Of a stretch of 64,000 nucleotides of DNA, positions 32,058-45,010 are shown piece by piece. The DNA lies in the NCBI RefSeq assembly GCF_037893015.1, contig NC_133660.1, positions 282,473,067 through 282,537,066 on the forward strand, given 5' to 3'. The notes below the pieces were generated by a model. That model saw nothing but the letters and a program-made list of their open reading frames with translations, was not told the origin of the DNA and did no database searches. Source of the stretch: Macrotis lagotis (Eukaryota; Chordata; Mammalia; Peramelemorphia; Peramelidae). The position numbers were made by a program, and so were the translations under genes. Each line of letters opens with the position of its first letter. Within the stretch, counting starts at the first letter, position 1.

Positions 32058-32346
32058 TTTTTGTTTGCCCTTCATTCTCAAAGAAGACCTTGTTATCAGG
32101 GAGGTGATGCTCACTCGCATGGGAATTGAATCTGAGGAGGGCCTGGGCTAAGTCATCAGCCTCACTTTCTCCTCTAGAGCCATCAGGGTCAGGTGGCCAG
32201 ATATGGGTCAGGATGACTGGGACAGGTTAAGTGACTTGTTCAAAGTCACCCAGCCAGTAGTTTCAGCCGTGTGTCTGAGGACACATTTGAACTCGGGTTC
32301 TCCTGACTCCAGAGCTGGGGCTCTACCCACTGCACCACCTAGCTGC
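32058..32346 (-). mobile_element. Long-form marsupial SINE with RTE-like tail
   Basis: Reverse copy with 'cccttcattctcaaagaaga', 'atcagggaggtgatgctcac' and head 'caccacctagctgct'. Same type as 1036-1300 and 3655-3965. Confidence 0.8.
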
Positions 32347-33268
32347 TGGGTGGGTTTAGTAAATGCTTACCGAATGACTTTCTGGCTATAATAGGGCTCT
32401 TAGGTGTTCCTCCCAGCCTCCCAGGCCTGCTGACGAGCATCAGGAGTCCTCTGTTTAGGAGTTCTCTCTGGTCACCCTTTGGCTCAGCCCCTGCCAAGGA
32501 GGCCGAAGAGCCCCAGGGCTTTGAGACCCTTCTAGTCTTCCCCGTTAGGTTCAAGTCCCACACACCTGAGTCCATGGAGAAGAGGCCTAGGAGATGGAGA
32601 CGGGATCTGCGCGCCACCTTGTGGCCTCTGTAGGAACTGCAGATGGCAGAGCTTGACAGCCTCTGGCTCCTAAATGTCTGTGGCCCCTTTCTTGGTCTAT
32701 GAGGAAGACGGTAGGCCTAGGGATTACCATAGGAACTTCCAGTGAGGAAACTCTCTCTACCAATCTGGCCAGCCCTTTCTTTGCCATATGGAGTTTGGAG
32801 AGGTGTATGGGTAAGGAAAGTGGTGTGGCAACCCAGTGTTTGAGGGGGGAGCTTGGCTCTGAAGAGTCTGGGGCAGCCCAAATTCAGGAGGCAGTCAAGG
32901 CCCAGGGAACCCCCAAGACTGAGAGTCCTCCAACAAGGAGCCCTCCCGCTGTCTGTCAGGGACAGAAGACAAAAGGGCAAGCCAGAGGACCGTTGGTGCT
33001 CCTCACCCACCCAGGAAGATTAAAATTAATGGCATAGGGAGGATGGGCTGAGAAGCACTAGAGCAGGGAGGAATGAAAGCAAGCCCCAAGGGAGGAAACC
33101 TGATGGGAGACATGGGCTAATCTGGAAAGCCAAGGAAAGAGGCATTGGAATAGAAGGATCTGACTTTGAGTTGGGACCTTGCTATTTATTGGTTGTTGTC
33201 CTTGGGAAAGTCTCAACCTCTCCAGACTTCACTGTGCAATGGAAGGAGGAAGAAGAGTGGACTAAATG

Positions 33269-33315
<47 letters not shown>

Positions 33316-34150
33316 CAGAGCCAGAACTGATTCTCTCAACTGGTCAGCTAGGCTAGAGATGCTGCTGGCATCCTGGGGGAGAAAAGTTCAAGCCTCCTAA
33401 CCTTTTCAAGATCAAGACAAAGGATGGATGGGGGAGGGGGAGCAATCTGAAATCAAGGAGGGGGGGAGGCTTTGTTCTTCTCACCAGGCCCCAAGCCATT
33501 CCTTCTCAGTGATTTATTTAGGACACTTTTTCTTCTCCTTTTGAGAACTCTGATCCCCACTAGTTTGATGGTTATATCCAAGTGCTGGAGGGCATGGCCA
33601 AGTCCCTAATCCAATCCGAATAGACTTGCTGACACACTTAGGAAAGTATCTAGGCATTTGTTTGTAATTGCTGCAGAAACGATGACTGTTTTGACTTGAT
33701 CTATTAGGGTATCTTGACTTCTTTAGGTGGGATGAGATGATCTGATCCATTTACTCAATCAATCATCAACCTTACAGATGCCTAAGGCAACTTCTATTTT
33801 TTTAAAGTTAATTGCCTTCAGTCAACAAAATCTGTTTTCTTTCTCTCTTACTCACCTCTCCCCAAGAAAGAAAAACAAAATTCCTAAATCAAGATAGTCA
33901 AGCCAAACAAGACAAATTCTCACTTTGGACAAGTCCAAAAAATTGTCTCACTCTGCCCTCTGAGTCCAATCCCAGCATGGTTCATCATGAAGCCCCTGGA
34001 ATCCTGGTTGGTCATCATGAGACTTAGAGCTCCTTAAGTGAGTGGGAAAATTTCTGGTGAAATCCTCTCAGGTTAAATATTGGTTTTGTCATTCCAAAGG
34101 AGGTTCAGAGCCACCTGATGTATGAGTCAGGCATTGAGACCTCCCCATCC
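32347..34150. other. Intergenic stretch, no gene seen
   Basis: Holds a (CA)n run at about 33,270-33,314, a MIR-like fragment at about 33,130-33,270 and an L1-like scrap at about 33,790-33,960. Open frames show no recognised domain. Confidence 0.5.
33270..33314. repeat. (CA)n microsatellite
   Basis: Uninterrupted CA dinucleotides. Confidence 0.95.
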
Positions 34151-34169
34151 AGCCTTTGCCTTGATTTTT

Positions 34170-34320
34170 TTTTTTTTTAGATTTTTCAAGGCAATGGAGT
34201 TAAGTGGCTTGCCCAAGGCCACACGGCTAGGTAATTATTAAGTGTCTGAGACCGGATTTGAACCCAGGTACTCCTGACTCCAAGGCCGGTGCTTTATCCA
34301 TTGTACCAACTAGGCCCCCC
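34170..34320 (-). mobile_element. Marsupial CORE-SINE
   Basis: Reverse copy flanked by 'cctttgccttgattttt' at 34153-34169 and 34321-34337, a perfect 17-bp target-site duplication. Confidence 0.92.
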
Positions 34321-34590
34321 CCTTTGCCTTGATTTTTGAAAAGGTTAGGAAGCTTTGAACTTTTCTCCCCTAGGATGCCAGCAGCATCTCTAGTCTAGCT
34401 GATGGCAGAGTCTGCATCCAAAGCCGAGGACAAGCTAGACATGAGACAAGGACATTAGAGACTCTGACTAAAGGAAGCAACATGTTTGGGGTATTGAAAC
34501 TCTAACCCAAATGAGTACTTGGGGTCCTCTCAAAGTGGCAGCAAAGACTAAAATTTATTTTGATTTTGCAAGAAGTAGGGCAGTTCCTAA

Positions 34591-34591
<1 letters not shown>

Positions 34592-34621
<30 letters not shown>
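34592..34621. repeat. (GA)n microsatellite
   Basis: Short GA run. Confidence 0.85.
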
Positions 34622-34899
34622 CAGGTAAAGCCAAATTACAGAAGCTGAAGCAGGGTTAAAAAAACCCCACAAAAACCACAACCTATTTCCCCTCCTCTTT
34701 TCTGCTGACCCTTACAACAATTGGTCAAACTTGATGGTCTGAAGAGAAGGGGGGTGTACCTAAGCTTTCCCAGGAGAGTCTGTCTTCGTTTATACCTTAT
34801 AAGGTTAGGGTGACATGATTTTTCTAGCTGGAGATACAGGTTTTCACACTCGCCTGATTCTTGAGAAATAGAAACTGAGGCCTATGGCTTAGACTAATT

Positions 34900-35459
34900 T
34901 AGACAAGTCAGCACTCTTGCCCTCACAAACATCATCTTGAAAACTACAGCAAAAGAACCTGTAGGAGCCTTGAGTTACCTTCATGCTCTGAGGAGTAAGC
35001 CCAATTTTCTCTAGATTCTGGGTTTAGTGGTGGTTAAGATGTTACAGATTTGAAACAAGCATTAAGACTATTTTTGCAAACTGGGAGGACAGTCTAACTA
35101 TAGACATTATTTCATTGAGGTAGTGATGAAGGTCCCAAGTTACTTCACCATCAGGTGAGAAAAACATTATGAAAACATTTCATTCTTTTCTTTGTGTCTG
35201 TTGCTGGGGTAGATTTTCTGCGAATAAGATTGTACCTCCATATTCTCAGCCAATGGGTCAAGGAGGAGGTGGTCGGGGAGGAGGACCTGCGTCAAGACCT
35301 ATATAATCTTGCTTGACTGGCCTTTGGGTACAGCTCTGCCTCTTGCCTCTTCCTTTTGGAGAGATTTTTTGAGCCTACCCTTTTTCAAGAAAGATAATAA
35401 ACTTTCTTTTGCTCAGACCCAGTCTCTAAAGATTTTATTTAGTGGATTTTTAACCCACA
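34900..35459 (+). mobile_element. Probable solo LTR of an endogenous retrovirus
   Basis: Has an LTR-like layout: a TATA box at 35300-35306, a poly(A) signal AATAAA at 35396-35401, then a short U5-like segment ending near 'aacccaca'. The left boundary could not be found and is approximate. No internal retroviral region adjoins it. Treated as a fossil; age not estimated. Confidence 0.45.
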
Positions 35460-35469
35460 CGTAAGTCTT

Positions 35470-35631
35470 TCAAATTTGTTTGTTTTTAACCACTATTGTC
35501 ACTATATAAATCATTCAGATTCTGCTCACCTCACTTTGCATCAGTTCATGGAAGTCTTCCCAGATTTCTCCTAAGCCATCCTCTATAATTTCTTATAACA
35601 GAATAGTATTCCAACAAATTCATATTTTTAA

Positions 35632-35663
<32 letters not shown>

Positions 35664-35800
35664 ACTTGTTCCACCATTCCCTAATTATTAGATAACCCTT
35701 GTTTCCAAATTCTCTTATACTGCAAAAGAAGTCACCATAAATTTTTTTTCACATTCTTAGTCTAGTTCATTTTGCTTAGTACTAATCCTTCCCTTAATTT
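35470..35800 (-). mobile_element. Old L1 fragment with AT microsatellite
   Basis: 'ctttgcatcagttcatggaa' and 'cttataacagaatagtattcc' are the reverse of the L1 ORF2 C-terminal region. Interrupted by (TA)n near 35,634-35,652. Confidence 0.6.
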
Positions 35801-35804
35801 TTGT

Positions 35805-36025
35805 TCAATTATTTCCTTTCCTGACTCCATTTGGGATTATATTGCCAAAGGTACTGCAGTGGTTTCTATTTCCTTTTCCAACTCATTTTAGAGATGAGGA
35901 AATAGAGTGAAGTGACTTGCCCAAGGTCACACAGCCTGGAAGTGTCTGAGATTGGATTTGTACTAGAAATAGGAGTCTTCCTGATTTCAGAACACTATGC
36001 TCTGTATACTCTGGCAGCCCCGAGC
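35805..36025 (-). mobile_element. Marsupial MIR-like SINE
   Basis: 'ttttagagatgaggaaatag' and 'cttgcccaaggtcacacagc' in reverse SINE order, ending near 'ctctggcagcccc'. Confidence 0.6.
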
Positions 36026-36369
36026 TGCCCTCCCTTAATCTTACTTCTCTCTTGTTTTCCTCTGTCTCTCAGTTGAGAGTAATGTATTTTGGTACCAACC
36101 TATATGCTTTTCCCTCCTTTGACCAGTTCAGATGAAAGTGAATTCAAGTGTCTTTCACTTCTCCCACCCCTTCATTCTGGTTGTAGACTTCTCCTAGCAT
36201 CAATTATAGGTGATAATTTCCCCCATTCTTCTCCCCCTCCCATAGTGTATTCTTCTCCCCCTCCTTTTCTAGCTTTCTTTTAATACAATCAAAACATAAC
36301 AGGCCCATGCCCAGGCTCTCTGTTTATTAGACTTCTTCTATGACCCCTAATGATGATAGGGACTGTTCT

Positions 36370-36988
36370 TTTTTTTTTTAAGATTTTATTTATTTTGAGT
36401 TTTACAATTTTTCCCCTAATTTTATTCCCACCCCCCACAGAAGGCAATTTGTCAGTCTTTACATTGTTCCCATGGTATACATTGATCCAAATTGAGTGTA
36501 GTGAGAGAGAAATCATATCCTTAAGGAACAAACATAAAGTATAAGTGATAGCAAGATCAGACGATAAGATCTTGCTTTTTTCCTAAATTCAAGTTAATAG
36601 TCCTTGGTCTTTGTTCAAACTCTCCAGTTTTTTCTCTGGATACAGATGGGATTCTCCATCACAGACAGACCCAGATTGTCCCTGGTTGTTGCACTGATGG
36701 AATGAGCGAGTCCATCAAGGTTGATCATCGCCCCCATGTTGCTGTTAGGGTGGACAGTGTTCTTCTGGTTCTGCTCATCTCATTCAGCATCAGTTCATGC
36801 AAATCCCTCCAGGCTTCCCTGAAATCCTGTCCCTCCTGGTTTCTAATAGAACAATAGTGTTCCATGACATACATAGACCACAGTTTGCTAAGCCATTCCC
36901 CAACTGAAGGACATTTACTGGATTTCTAATTCTTTGCCACCACAAACAGGGCTGCTATGAATGTTTTTGTACAAGTGATGTTTTTACA
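36370..36988 (-). mobile_element. 5'-truncated L1 3' end, same family as 29243-29859
   Basis: Reverse copy from the T-rich tail through the 3'UTR into the ORF2 end. Flanked by a perfect 14-bp duplication 'atagggactgttct' at 36356-36369 and 36989-37002. Confidence 0.93.
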
Positions 36989-37002
36989 ATAGGGACTGTT
37001 CT

Positions 37003-37860
37003 AAAGGTACATATACATCATCTCCTCGTATTAGAATATAAACAGTATATCCTTGTTTAGTCTCTTTTGATTATTTAAGCACATTTGCCTTGTGATGTTT
37101 TTCTTGACTCTTGTTTTTCATACTTCAAAGTTTCTCTGTAGCTCTGGGATTTGTTTCAAAGTTCTCTATTTTATTCAAAGACTAGTTTTCTCCCATGGTT
37201 TTGTACTTTGTAGAATTATACCCTGATTGTCAGGGGAATGTGGAGGAGGGATATTTTGTACCAACTGTACTTGCTAAACCTTCTCAGTAAACCCCTTTTC
37301 TAAAACTTAATTGGTTAATTAATAATGCAGAGCACACTAGCAGGGGCTTATGAGTAACAGTGCAGAGGCCACCACCTTTCATGTTGAACCTTAGAACGCT
37401 ATTGTGTGTAATTATATGGGGACCCCAACCTATGAAGGGGACCCCAAGTCTGGGATGAAAGGTTTGTAAATGCTGGAAAATTACAACTTCTTCTGAACTT
37501 CATGGTCAATGGCAACAGCATCACCATCCTCCCAGTTACCTTTGGCTGAAGAACCTCAGTGACAACTGAGCCGTTCACAGTCGTCAGCCTTACTCTGACT
37601 ACTAGTTCAACACTCTCTCCTTTAATTAGATATGACAAAATTTCCTGCTTCCAAGGAGTTTATAGTCGAATTTGAGTGTGGGTGGAAGCTGTCAGAAAGA
37701 AGGACAAATACACAAGTAATCATGATACAAGGACTAGTGATGTCAATATAAAGGAGGCATCCAGGCAGACAAACTGAGGAGGGAGACATCACTTGCAGCT
37801 GGGAAGTCAGAAAATAATAGCTAAAAAACATTACTAACAATTGCTAGTATTTATATATCA
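37003..37860. other. Intergenic stretch, no gene seen
   Basis: The part at about 37,230-37,460 has the look of an old retroelement end but I could not assign it. No coding sequence supported. Confidence 0.35.
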
Positions 37861-37889
37861 TTTGAAGATTTGAAAAGTGTTTTTTTTTT

Positions 37890-38070
37890 ATCTTACTTGA
37901 TCGTCAATACAACTCAGTGAGGTAGGTGCTATTCTTATTCTCATTTTATAGAAAAAGAAACTGAGGTAGGTCAAATGACTCAGGGACACACAGCTAGCAA
38001 GTGTCTAAAGCTACATTTGAATTCAGGTCTTCTGCATTCTGTGTCCTGTGCTTTATCCACTCTGTCTCAA
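37890..38070 (-). mobile_element. MIR fragment
   Basis: 'aaaagaaactgaggtagg' and 'cacacagctagcaagtgtct' in reverse order. Confidence 0.55.
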
Positions 38071-38109
38071 GAGAAGGCTTCTGGAAAGCAGAGACTACAC
38101 TAACTAGAG

Positions 38110-38112
38110 GCG

Positions 38113-38159
<47 letters not shown>
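38110..38159. repeat. (AT)n microsatellite
   Basis: Near-pure AT repeats. Confidence 0.95.
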
Positions 38160-38162
<3 letters not shown>

Positions 38163-38589
38163 CATCACAGGGATGGAGAATGACCTGAAGAAAGGCATGG
38201 AGGTAGCAGAGGGCCGGATGTACAGAAGGCCAGAGTCATCTCTTTGGGCTGGATCATAGGCTCCTGAAGAAGGAAAGCTTTCTAAAAAGGAGAGTTCTCC
38301 AGGCATGGGACTGCCTTCCTCATGAGCTGGTGGTTTCCTCCTTCCCAGAGGTCTTTAAGTCAACCCAAGATGCCTTTTTGTTAGAGATGCATTTCAGGAG
38401 GGGTTGGGACCCACAGTCAGATGAGCAGCTGGTATCTCCCACCCCAGAGTTCACTCTCTACAGATTTCCTGTGCATTTTCCATGTGTGCAAATTGTTTCT
38501 TTGAGAGACAAAATTGTTGCATCCTTGTCTTTCTAACACCTGCCCCAAGCATAGGGCCTGGCTTCATCAACACTCACTGATTCGGTGAT

Positions 38590-38860
38590 ATAAGATAACT
38601 TGGAGCACAACAGCAGAGAGCCTTGGATGCTGGGATAAGGAGATTATACTCTGAGAGGCAGTGGGGAGCAACTGAAGGTGTTTTAGTTCAGTGGCTTTTT
38701 TGGTAGAGGAAAGATCTGCTCTTAGGAGGATTTTTATAGGAGTGAAAGGAGAAAAATCAGGGAGGGGGGAGCCTGGAGAATGGAAGACCTGTTAGGACAG
38801 GAGAAAAGAGATGAGGGCTGAACTTTAACAAGGAAGTCCAGCTTGGGTCAAATCCACCTG
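38590..38860 (+). mobile_element. L2-like fragment
   Basis: 'cagtggggagcaactgaagg' is a common LINE2 3' pattern. Confidence 0.45.
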
Positions 38861-39179
38861 GGGTGGGCTAACCACTGGGACCCAAAGGACATTGGGAGGA
38901 AAGGTAGGGAGGGATGGACCAGAAGGGAGAGTTGGTGGAGAACCTGGAGGTCTGGGGATAGGTTACTTCCTGGGGGTAGCAAACTCCTTCCCAATGTCAG
39001 AAACCTGAGGCAAAGGCCCTTTTGCCCAGCCCTAAGTATAATAGGTTAGCCGCCATGAGTGTGGAGAAGGCTTAGATGAAATAGAATCTCTCACTAGATA
39101 ACCCTAATAAGTACCATTGGCACTGAGCTGGAGCTTCTCAATAACCCTTTGCCATAGGACTTACGGGGATTCTCACCTC

Positions 39180-39232
39180 TATTCTCCAGGTGAGGGAGCA
39201 GAGGTTCAAGAACGTCCAGAGACTTGCTGAAG

Positions 39233-39273
<41 letters not shown>

Positions 39274-39335
39274 CTCAGAAGCAGGATTTGAACCCAGGTC
39301 TTCTGGCCTCCAACCACTGTGCCACCTGGAGGTAA
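39180..39335 (-). mobile_element. MIR fragment containing a (CA)n tract
   Basis: Reverse MIR-like flanks ('gaacccaggtcttctggcct') surround a CA repeat at 39,237-39,270. Confidence 0.5.
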
Positions 39336-39593
39336 GGGAGAAGGGAGAGCCAAAGCTTCTTTCCAAACCTGGGTGATTGGCTGCTATCTTCAGAAACAGT
39401 CCTAGATTTAAAAGGAAAGAGGATAAGTTCCATCAGTGCTAGTGGAGACAACCAGTAGGCAGGTAGAAATACAGGATCTCCTCCTCACCTTGGACTTCCG
39501 TCCCACAGCTCACCTAAAACTTCTCTCTTAAAAGTCACCAATGATCTCTGGTTTGCTAAATCAAATGGACTCATATAAGTCCTCATCCTTCTT

Positions 39594-39872
39594 GGGGTAG
39601 CTAGGTGGACCAATGGATAGCGTTGCAGACCTGGAGTCAGGAAGATCTGAGTTCAAATCCAGCCGCAGACACGTCCTAGATGTGTGATCTTGGGCAAATC
39701 ATTTCACCCTTTCTGTCTCAGTTTTCTCATCTGTAAAATGAGCTGGAGAAGGAAATGACATGCCATTTCAGTAGCTCTGTCAAGGAAATCCCAAATGGGG
39801 GTCACAGAGTCACTCAGGTATGTCTGATTCTTCGTGACCCAGTGAACCATGATGGAAATGACTCAACAACAA
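39594..39872 (+). mobile_element. Marsupial MIR-like SINE, long form
   Basis: 'ggggtagctaggtggaccaa', 'ctggagaaggaaatgacatg' and an ending near 'actcaacaacaaac'. Confidence 0.75.
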
Positions 39873-40009
39873 ACATCTTTGCTGACTTCTCTGAAGCATT
39901 TGGCATTGCTGACCACTCTCTCTTTCTGGATAATATCTTTTCCGGGTCCCCATAACATTGTGGAAACTGGAAGAAAATAACAACAAAATGTATCTGGAGA
40001 AACAGAAAG

Positions 40010-40460
40010 TCAAAGGCAGCGAATGCATGGCAAGTGGTAAAGACGTTCACCTGGAATAAGAATGCCCCAACTTTAAGTCCAGCCTTGGATACTTAGTAGT
40101 TGTGTGATCCTAGGCAAGCCATTAACTTCTGCCTCAGTATCCTCATCTGCAAAATGGGAGTAATAATAGCACCCACCAGAAGACTTGTTGTGAAAATCAC
40201 CATTTTAAATGATTAGTGAAATATAAATGTTAGATATTATCATTATTTTATTATCATGACTAGTATTATAATTATAATTATTATCATCCAGGAACAACTG
40301 AGTTCAACTCTGTGCTCAGAAACTGGCTAGTTGTGTGACTCCCAGGCAAGGCATCTAGCTCTATCTGCTTGTTTCCTCATCTGTAAAATGGGGATAATAA
40401 TCATCCCTACCTCCCAGAACATTTGAGAAGATCAAATGAGCTATTTATAACCCTTTTCTT
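40010..40460 (+). mobile_element. Two adjacent MIR copies
   Basis: The MIR core plus 'cctcatctgcaaaatgggag' at about 40,015-40,215, and again with 'cctcatctgtaaaatgggga' at about 40,290-40,450. Confidence 0.6.
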
Positions 40461-41061
40461 GGTTGTTGTCCAGTCATTCAGGTATGTCTGATTCTTTATA
40501 ACCCAGCGAACCATACTGTACACGGAATTTTCCTGGCAATGATACGATGGTGGTTTGCTATTTTCTTCTCCAACTTGTAAATCTTAAAGTGTTATTATTC
40601 ATTCAGAATCTCAGAGAAAATAATTTTTAAAAGTGAGGAGAAAGGACTTAATCAATTACAAGATTTTGAACTCTATTACAAATCAGTAATCATCAAAAGT
40701 CTCTAATACTATTAAAATTAGAAAAGTTAACCCCACAGATTAGGTTCAAAAGAACCAGACACAATCTATATTGGTAGCATTGTCTTCAATAATCCTAAAG
40801 ATTCCAACTTCTGGAATAGGATCAAAACAGCTGGGAAAACAAGAATGTTGTATGACAGAAATTAGATTTAGACCTGCATCTCTAACCATCTACCACAATA
40901 AAATCCAAATGAATATAGGACTTAGATATAAAACACATTGTAAACACAGGAGAGCAGTGGTTGGCAATCCATAGTCCAATGGCCAAATCTGACCTGCTGC
41001 CTATTTTTGAACATCTAAGTGAGCTAAGAACAACTTTTACATTATTAAGTAGGATAAAATT

Positions 41062-41219
41062 TTATTTTTTTAGTTTTTAGTTTTTGCAAGGCAGTGGGGT
41101 TAAGTGACTTGCCCAAGGCCACACAGCTAGGTCATTATTAAGTGTCTGAGGCCGGATTTGAACTCAAGTCCTCCTGACTCCAGGGCCGGTGCTCTATCCA
41201 CTGCACCACCTAGCTGCCC
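41062..41219 (-). mobile_element. Marsupial CORE-SINE inside L1
   Basis: Full-length reverse copy ending 'caccacctagctgcccc'. The target-site duplication is not clear. Confidence 0.88.
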
Positions 41220-42215
41220 CAAAACTTTCTTTTAAAATGTAATTTAGAGCCCTGCACTAGAGAGGCAGGAAGGAAAATACTCTTCTCAGCTACAAACAAG
41301 GGAAGTATTGTTGAGCAAACAGTGAATGGAGAGAGGATGGAAGATAAAATAGATAAATCTAATTACATATAATTGAGAAGGTTTGGGGGTTTTCCCATAA
41401 AAGTAAGTGAGAGAAAATTCAAAAGGAAACAAGTGGAAAAAGGTGTTTGCAGTAAACTTAGTCTGATACAGGCCTAATATCCAAAATATATAAGGAGCTC
41501 ATGAAAATATATAAGAAGGAATCATTTCCCGCAGATAAATTTGCAAAGGATAAATATGGGCAATTTCCAAAGAAAGATAAGCTATCAACAATAATTTAAA
41601 AAAAATATTTAAATCATGGATCACAAAGAAAACAAAAATTAAAGCAACTCTGATGCTCCATCTCATAATTGTCGGATTAACAGAAACGACGAGTCACAAA
41701 CATTTATGAAATGTATACCAGGTATAGGGTGCACCTGGTGTCTGTACCTTCATTAAAGGGTAAAGCTACAAAGACAATGCAACAATGGGAAAATAGCAAT
41801 CATTAGAGGGGCTGGATGTATGGCACACTAATTTGCCAGCAAAGGAGCCGGGAATGAGTCCCCCATTTTGAAAAGGAATCTGGTAGGACAACCAAGAAGT
41901 GAATATCCCTAACAATACCACTACTAGGTCTATACACCAAAGAGATCAAAGAAAGGGGGAAAGAACTCACAAGGTCAAAAATATTCATAGTATCTCTTTT
42001 TTTGTTATGGCAAAGAACCTGAAACAAATGAGATGCTTGTCAACTGGAGAATGACTGAACAAAAGACACATGCACCATAAGAAAGGAAGAAGAGATGCAT
42101 TCGGAGAGATTAAGGATGATTGGTATGAACTGATGCAGAATAAATTGAGGAGAACAATATGTAAGATGGATGACTGCTTTGAAAGATTTAAAAGCATGAT
42201 CAAAATAATGACTAA

Positions 42216-42376
42216 GGGGCGGCTAGATGGTGCAGTGGATAGAGCATTGGCCCTGGAGTCAGGAGTGCCTGAGTTCAAATTTGGCCTCAGACACTTAATA
42301 ATGACCTAGCTGTGTGGCCTTGGGCAAGTCACTTAACCCCATTGCCTTGCAAAAAATAAAAAATAAACAAAAAGAC
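42216..42376 (+). mobile_element. Marsupial CORE-SINE inside L1
   Basis: Flanked by 'aatgactaa' at 42207-42215 and 42377-42385. Confidence 0.9.
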
Positions 42377-42595
42377 AATGACTAAACCATGAAGACAGAT
42401 GGTGATGCCTACTTCCTACCTACTGACTACTGACAGAGGGGCAATGGGTAAGAGGTTCAACAAAGGATAAATATCCTTTTTTCTAAACAGGTCAATATGT
42501 GAATTTCTTTTGTTTTACCAGGTTTGTTTTTATTGTTGTGGGCTTTGTTTTAGCAGGAGGTGGGAGGGATAGTCAAGTCAATAAACCTTTATTAA

Positions 42596-42743
42596 GGGCT
42601 AGGTAGATGGCACAGTGGATAGAGCAGCAGCCCTGGAGTCAGGAGGACCGGAGTCCAAATTCCACCTCAGACATTTAATAATTCCCTAGTTGTGGCTTGG
42701 CAAGTTCCTTAACTCCATTGCCTTGCAAAAACAAAAATAAAAA
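42596..42743 (+). mobile_element. Marsupial CORE-SINE
   Basis: Flanked by a perfect 16-bp duplication 'aataaacctttattaa' at 42580-42595 and 42744-42759. Confidence 0.92.
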
Positions 42744-42759
42744 AATAAACCTTTATTAA

Positions 42760-43450
42760 ATGTTTCCTATGGTTCAGGCACCCTCAAGAAGCTTACATTC
42801 TGATGGAGGAAGATGATGCTTGATAGGAAGCTAAAAGGGTCATAAAGATGAAGGATCTTCTCGGGGAGGATGCTGGGACTTGGTAGAAAAAGGAGTCCAG
42901 AGAATCAGGAATGGAGCTCAGAGTGGATTGAAAGAGTGGGAGTTAGTGGGGGTGGGGTGGGGGGAGGGAACAAAGAAAAGTACAGCGTGTCAATGAAACA
43001 ATTTTCAAATGCGCAGAAGGGAACAGAAGGTTCAGACACAGAAGGAAGGCAGACACAAGCAAAAAGTTTGGGAACCAACATGTTGAATTTATGATCTATT
43101 TATAAAAAACTGTACATAATCCCGGAGAAAGAAAGAAAATGAAATAGAACAGAGATCTGTAAATCTAGTCATAAAGACAAATGAATACCTAGATGAAGGG
43201 CACAGACAATTAGAATTAGGAAAGAATTCCTATGGGGGGGGTGTATAAATGGAGACTGGGAAGAAGTGAAGGATGCCAAGGGGGAGATGAGGAGGGACAG
43301 CATTCCAGGAAGAGGCTGAGGAGCAGCCTAGGCAAAGGCATTGAGATGGGGACCAGAAGACTCTAGAGTCACCTTGAGAAAAGCTTTCAGTGCCAAACTC
43401 CAAGGGAGGAGTTTGAATTAGGTCCCAGAGGCAGGAGGCAGGAGGCAGGA
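42760..43450. other. Intergenic stretch with L2-like remnants
   Basis: 'ctcaagaagcttacattctg' near 42,783 and 'gacagcattccaggaagagg' near 43,297 are typical of old L2/MIR3 sequence. No gene seen. Confidence 0.45.
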
Positions 43451-43651
43451 GTCGGTTCCTGAAGCTTTGTGGCCACTGCAACAAAAGGTTACCTGCTATG
43501 GTGCTTCTGAAGTTGTGGGTGTAACTGTAGCCTGGAATCTCTCCAACTCTCTCTGTGAGAACCACTGTGAAATTTCAAAAGGAGAGTTTACCCCTCAGAT
43601 ACCAGCAATAGCTACAAGTCAGGGCTTGAGTTATTATTTTTGGTTGAGTAG

Positions 43652-44210
<559 letters not shown>

Positions 44211-44217
44211 TTTCCCC

Positions 44218-44937
44218 ATTTTGATCATGGTTGGCGTTACTACATTAATGCATTCTTGATGGAGTTGTAAACTGATCGTTCTAGAGAGCAACCTGGAACT
44301 ATACCCAAAGAGCAATAAAACTGTTCATACTTTTTGACCTAGCAATACCAATACTAGGCCTATATCAAAAAGAAATCATGAAGAATGGAAAAAGTCCTAC
44401 ATGTTAAAAAAATATTTATAGCAGCTCTTTTTATAGTAGCAATGAATTGGAAATTGAGGGGATGCCCATCAATCAGAGAATGGACGAACAAGTTATTGTA
44501 TAAGAATATAAAGGAGTGCTATTGTTCTATAAGAAACTATGGATGGGGGCAGCTAGGTGGCACAGTGGATAGGGTACTGGCCCTGGAATCAGGAGTACCT
44601 GAGTTCAAATCCAGCCTCAGACACTTAATAATGACCTAGCTGTGTGGCCTTGGGCAAGCCACTCAACCCCATTGCCTTGCAAAAACCTTAAAAAAATAAA
44701 AAAAAAAGAAACCATGAATGGCCAGACTCTAGAAAAGCATGGAAAGAATTTCAGGAACTGATGCTAAGCGAAGGGAGCAGAATCAAGAGAACATTATGAG
44801 ATGATCAGCCCTGATGGATACAACTTCTCTTAGTAGTTCAGAGAGCTAGGATAGCCCTGGGAGACCTTCTATGGACATCCACATCCAAAGGGGGGGAAAA
44901 ACCAATATAGAATCTGAATGGATACCGTGTTCACTTT
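44218..44937 (+). mobile_element. 5'-truncated old L1, interrupted by a SINE
   Basis: Resembles L1 ORF2 from 'gcattcttgatggagttgta' onward, including a frame reading KIFIAALFIVAMNWKLRGCPS. A SINE is inserted at 44,546-44,705. Confidence 0.75.
44546..44705 (+). mobile_element. Marsupial CORE-SINE inside L1
   Basis: Flanked by 'aagaaactatggatg' at 44531-44545 and 'aagaaaccatgaatg' at 44706-44720, a slightly decayed duplication. Confidence 0.9.
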
Positions 44938-45010
44938 TCTTTTTTTTTTTTAGGTTTTTTTTGCAAGTCAAATAGGGTTAAGTGGCTTGCCTAAAAACCT
45001 AAAAAAAATA
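44938..45010. mobile_element. SINE tail scraps in inverted arrangement
   Basis: A reverse SINE 3' end ('ttgcaagtcaaatagggtta') breaks off after about 60 bp and meets a forward tail ('aaaaacctaaaaaaaat'). The ends can pair as an inverted repeat. Confidence 0.6.

Larger units (their letters stand above)
40600..42540 (+). mobile_element. L1 ORF2 3' portion with 3'UTR, interrupted by two SINEs
   Basis: Protein-level resemblance to the L1 ORF2 C-terminal third, for example near 40,690-40,940 and 41,380-41,590. The frame is broken throughout. SINEs are inserted at 41,062-41,219 and 42,216-42,376. An old 5'-truncated copy. Confidence 0.7.
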
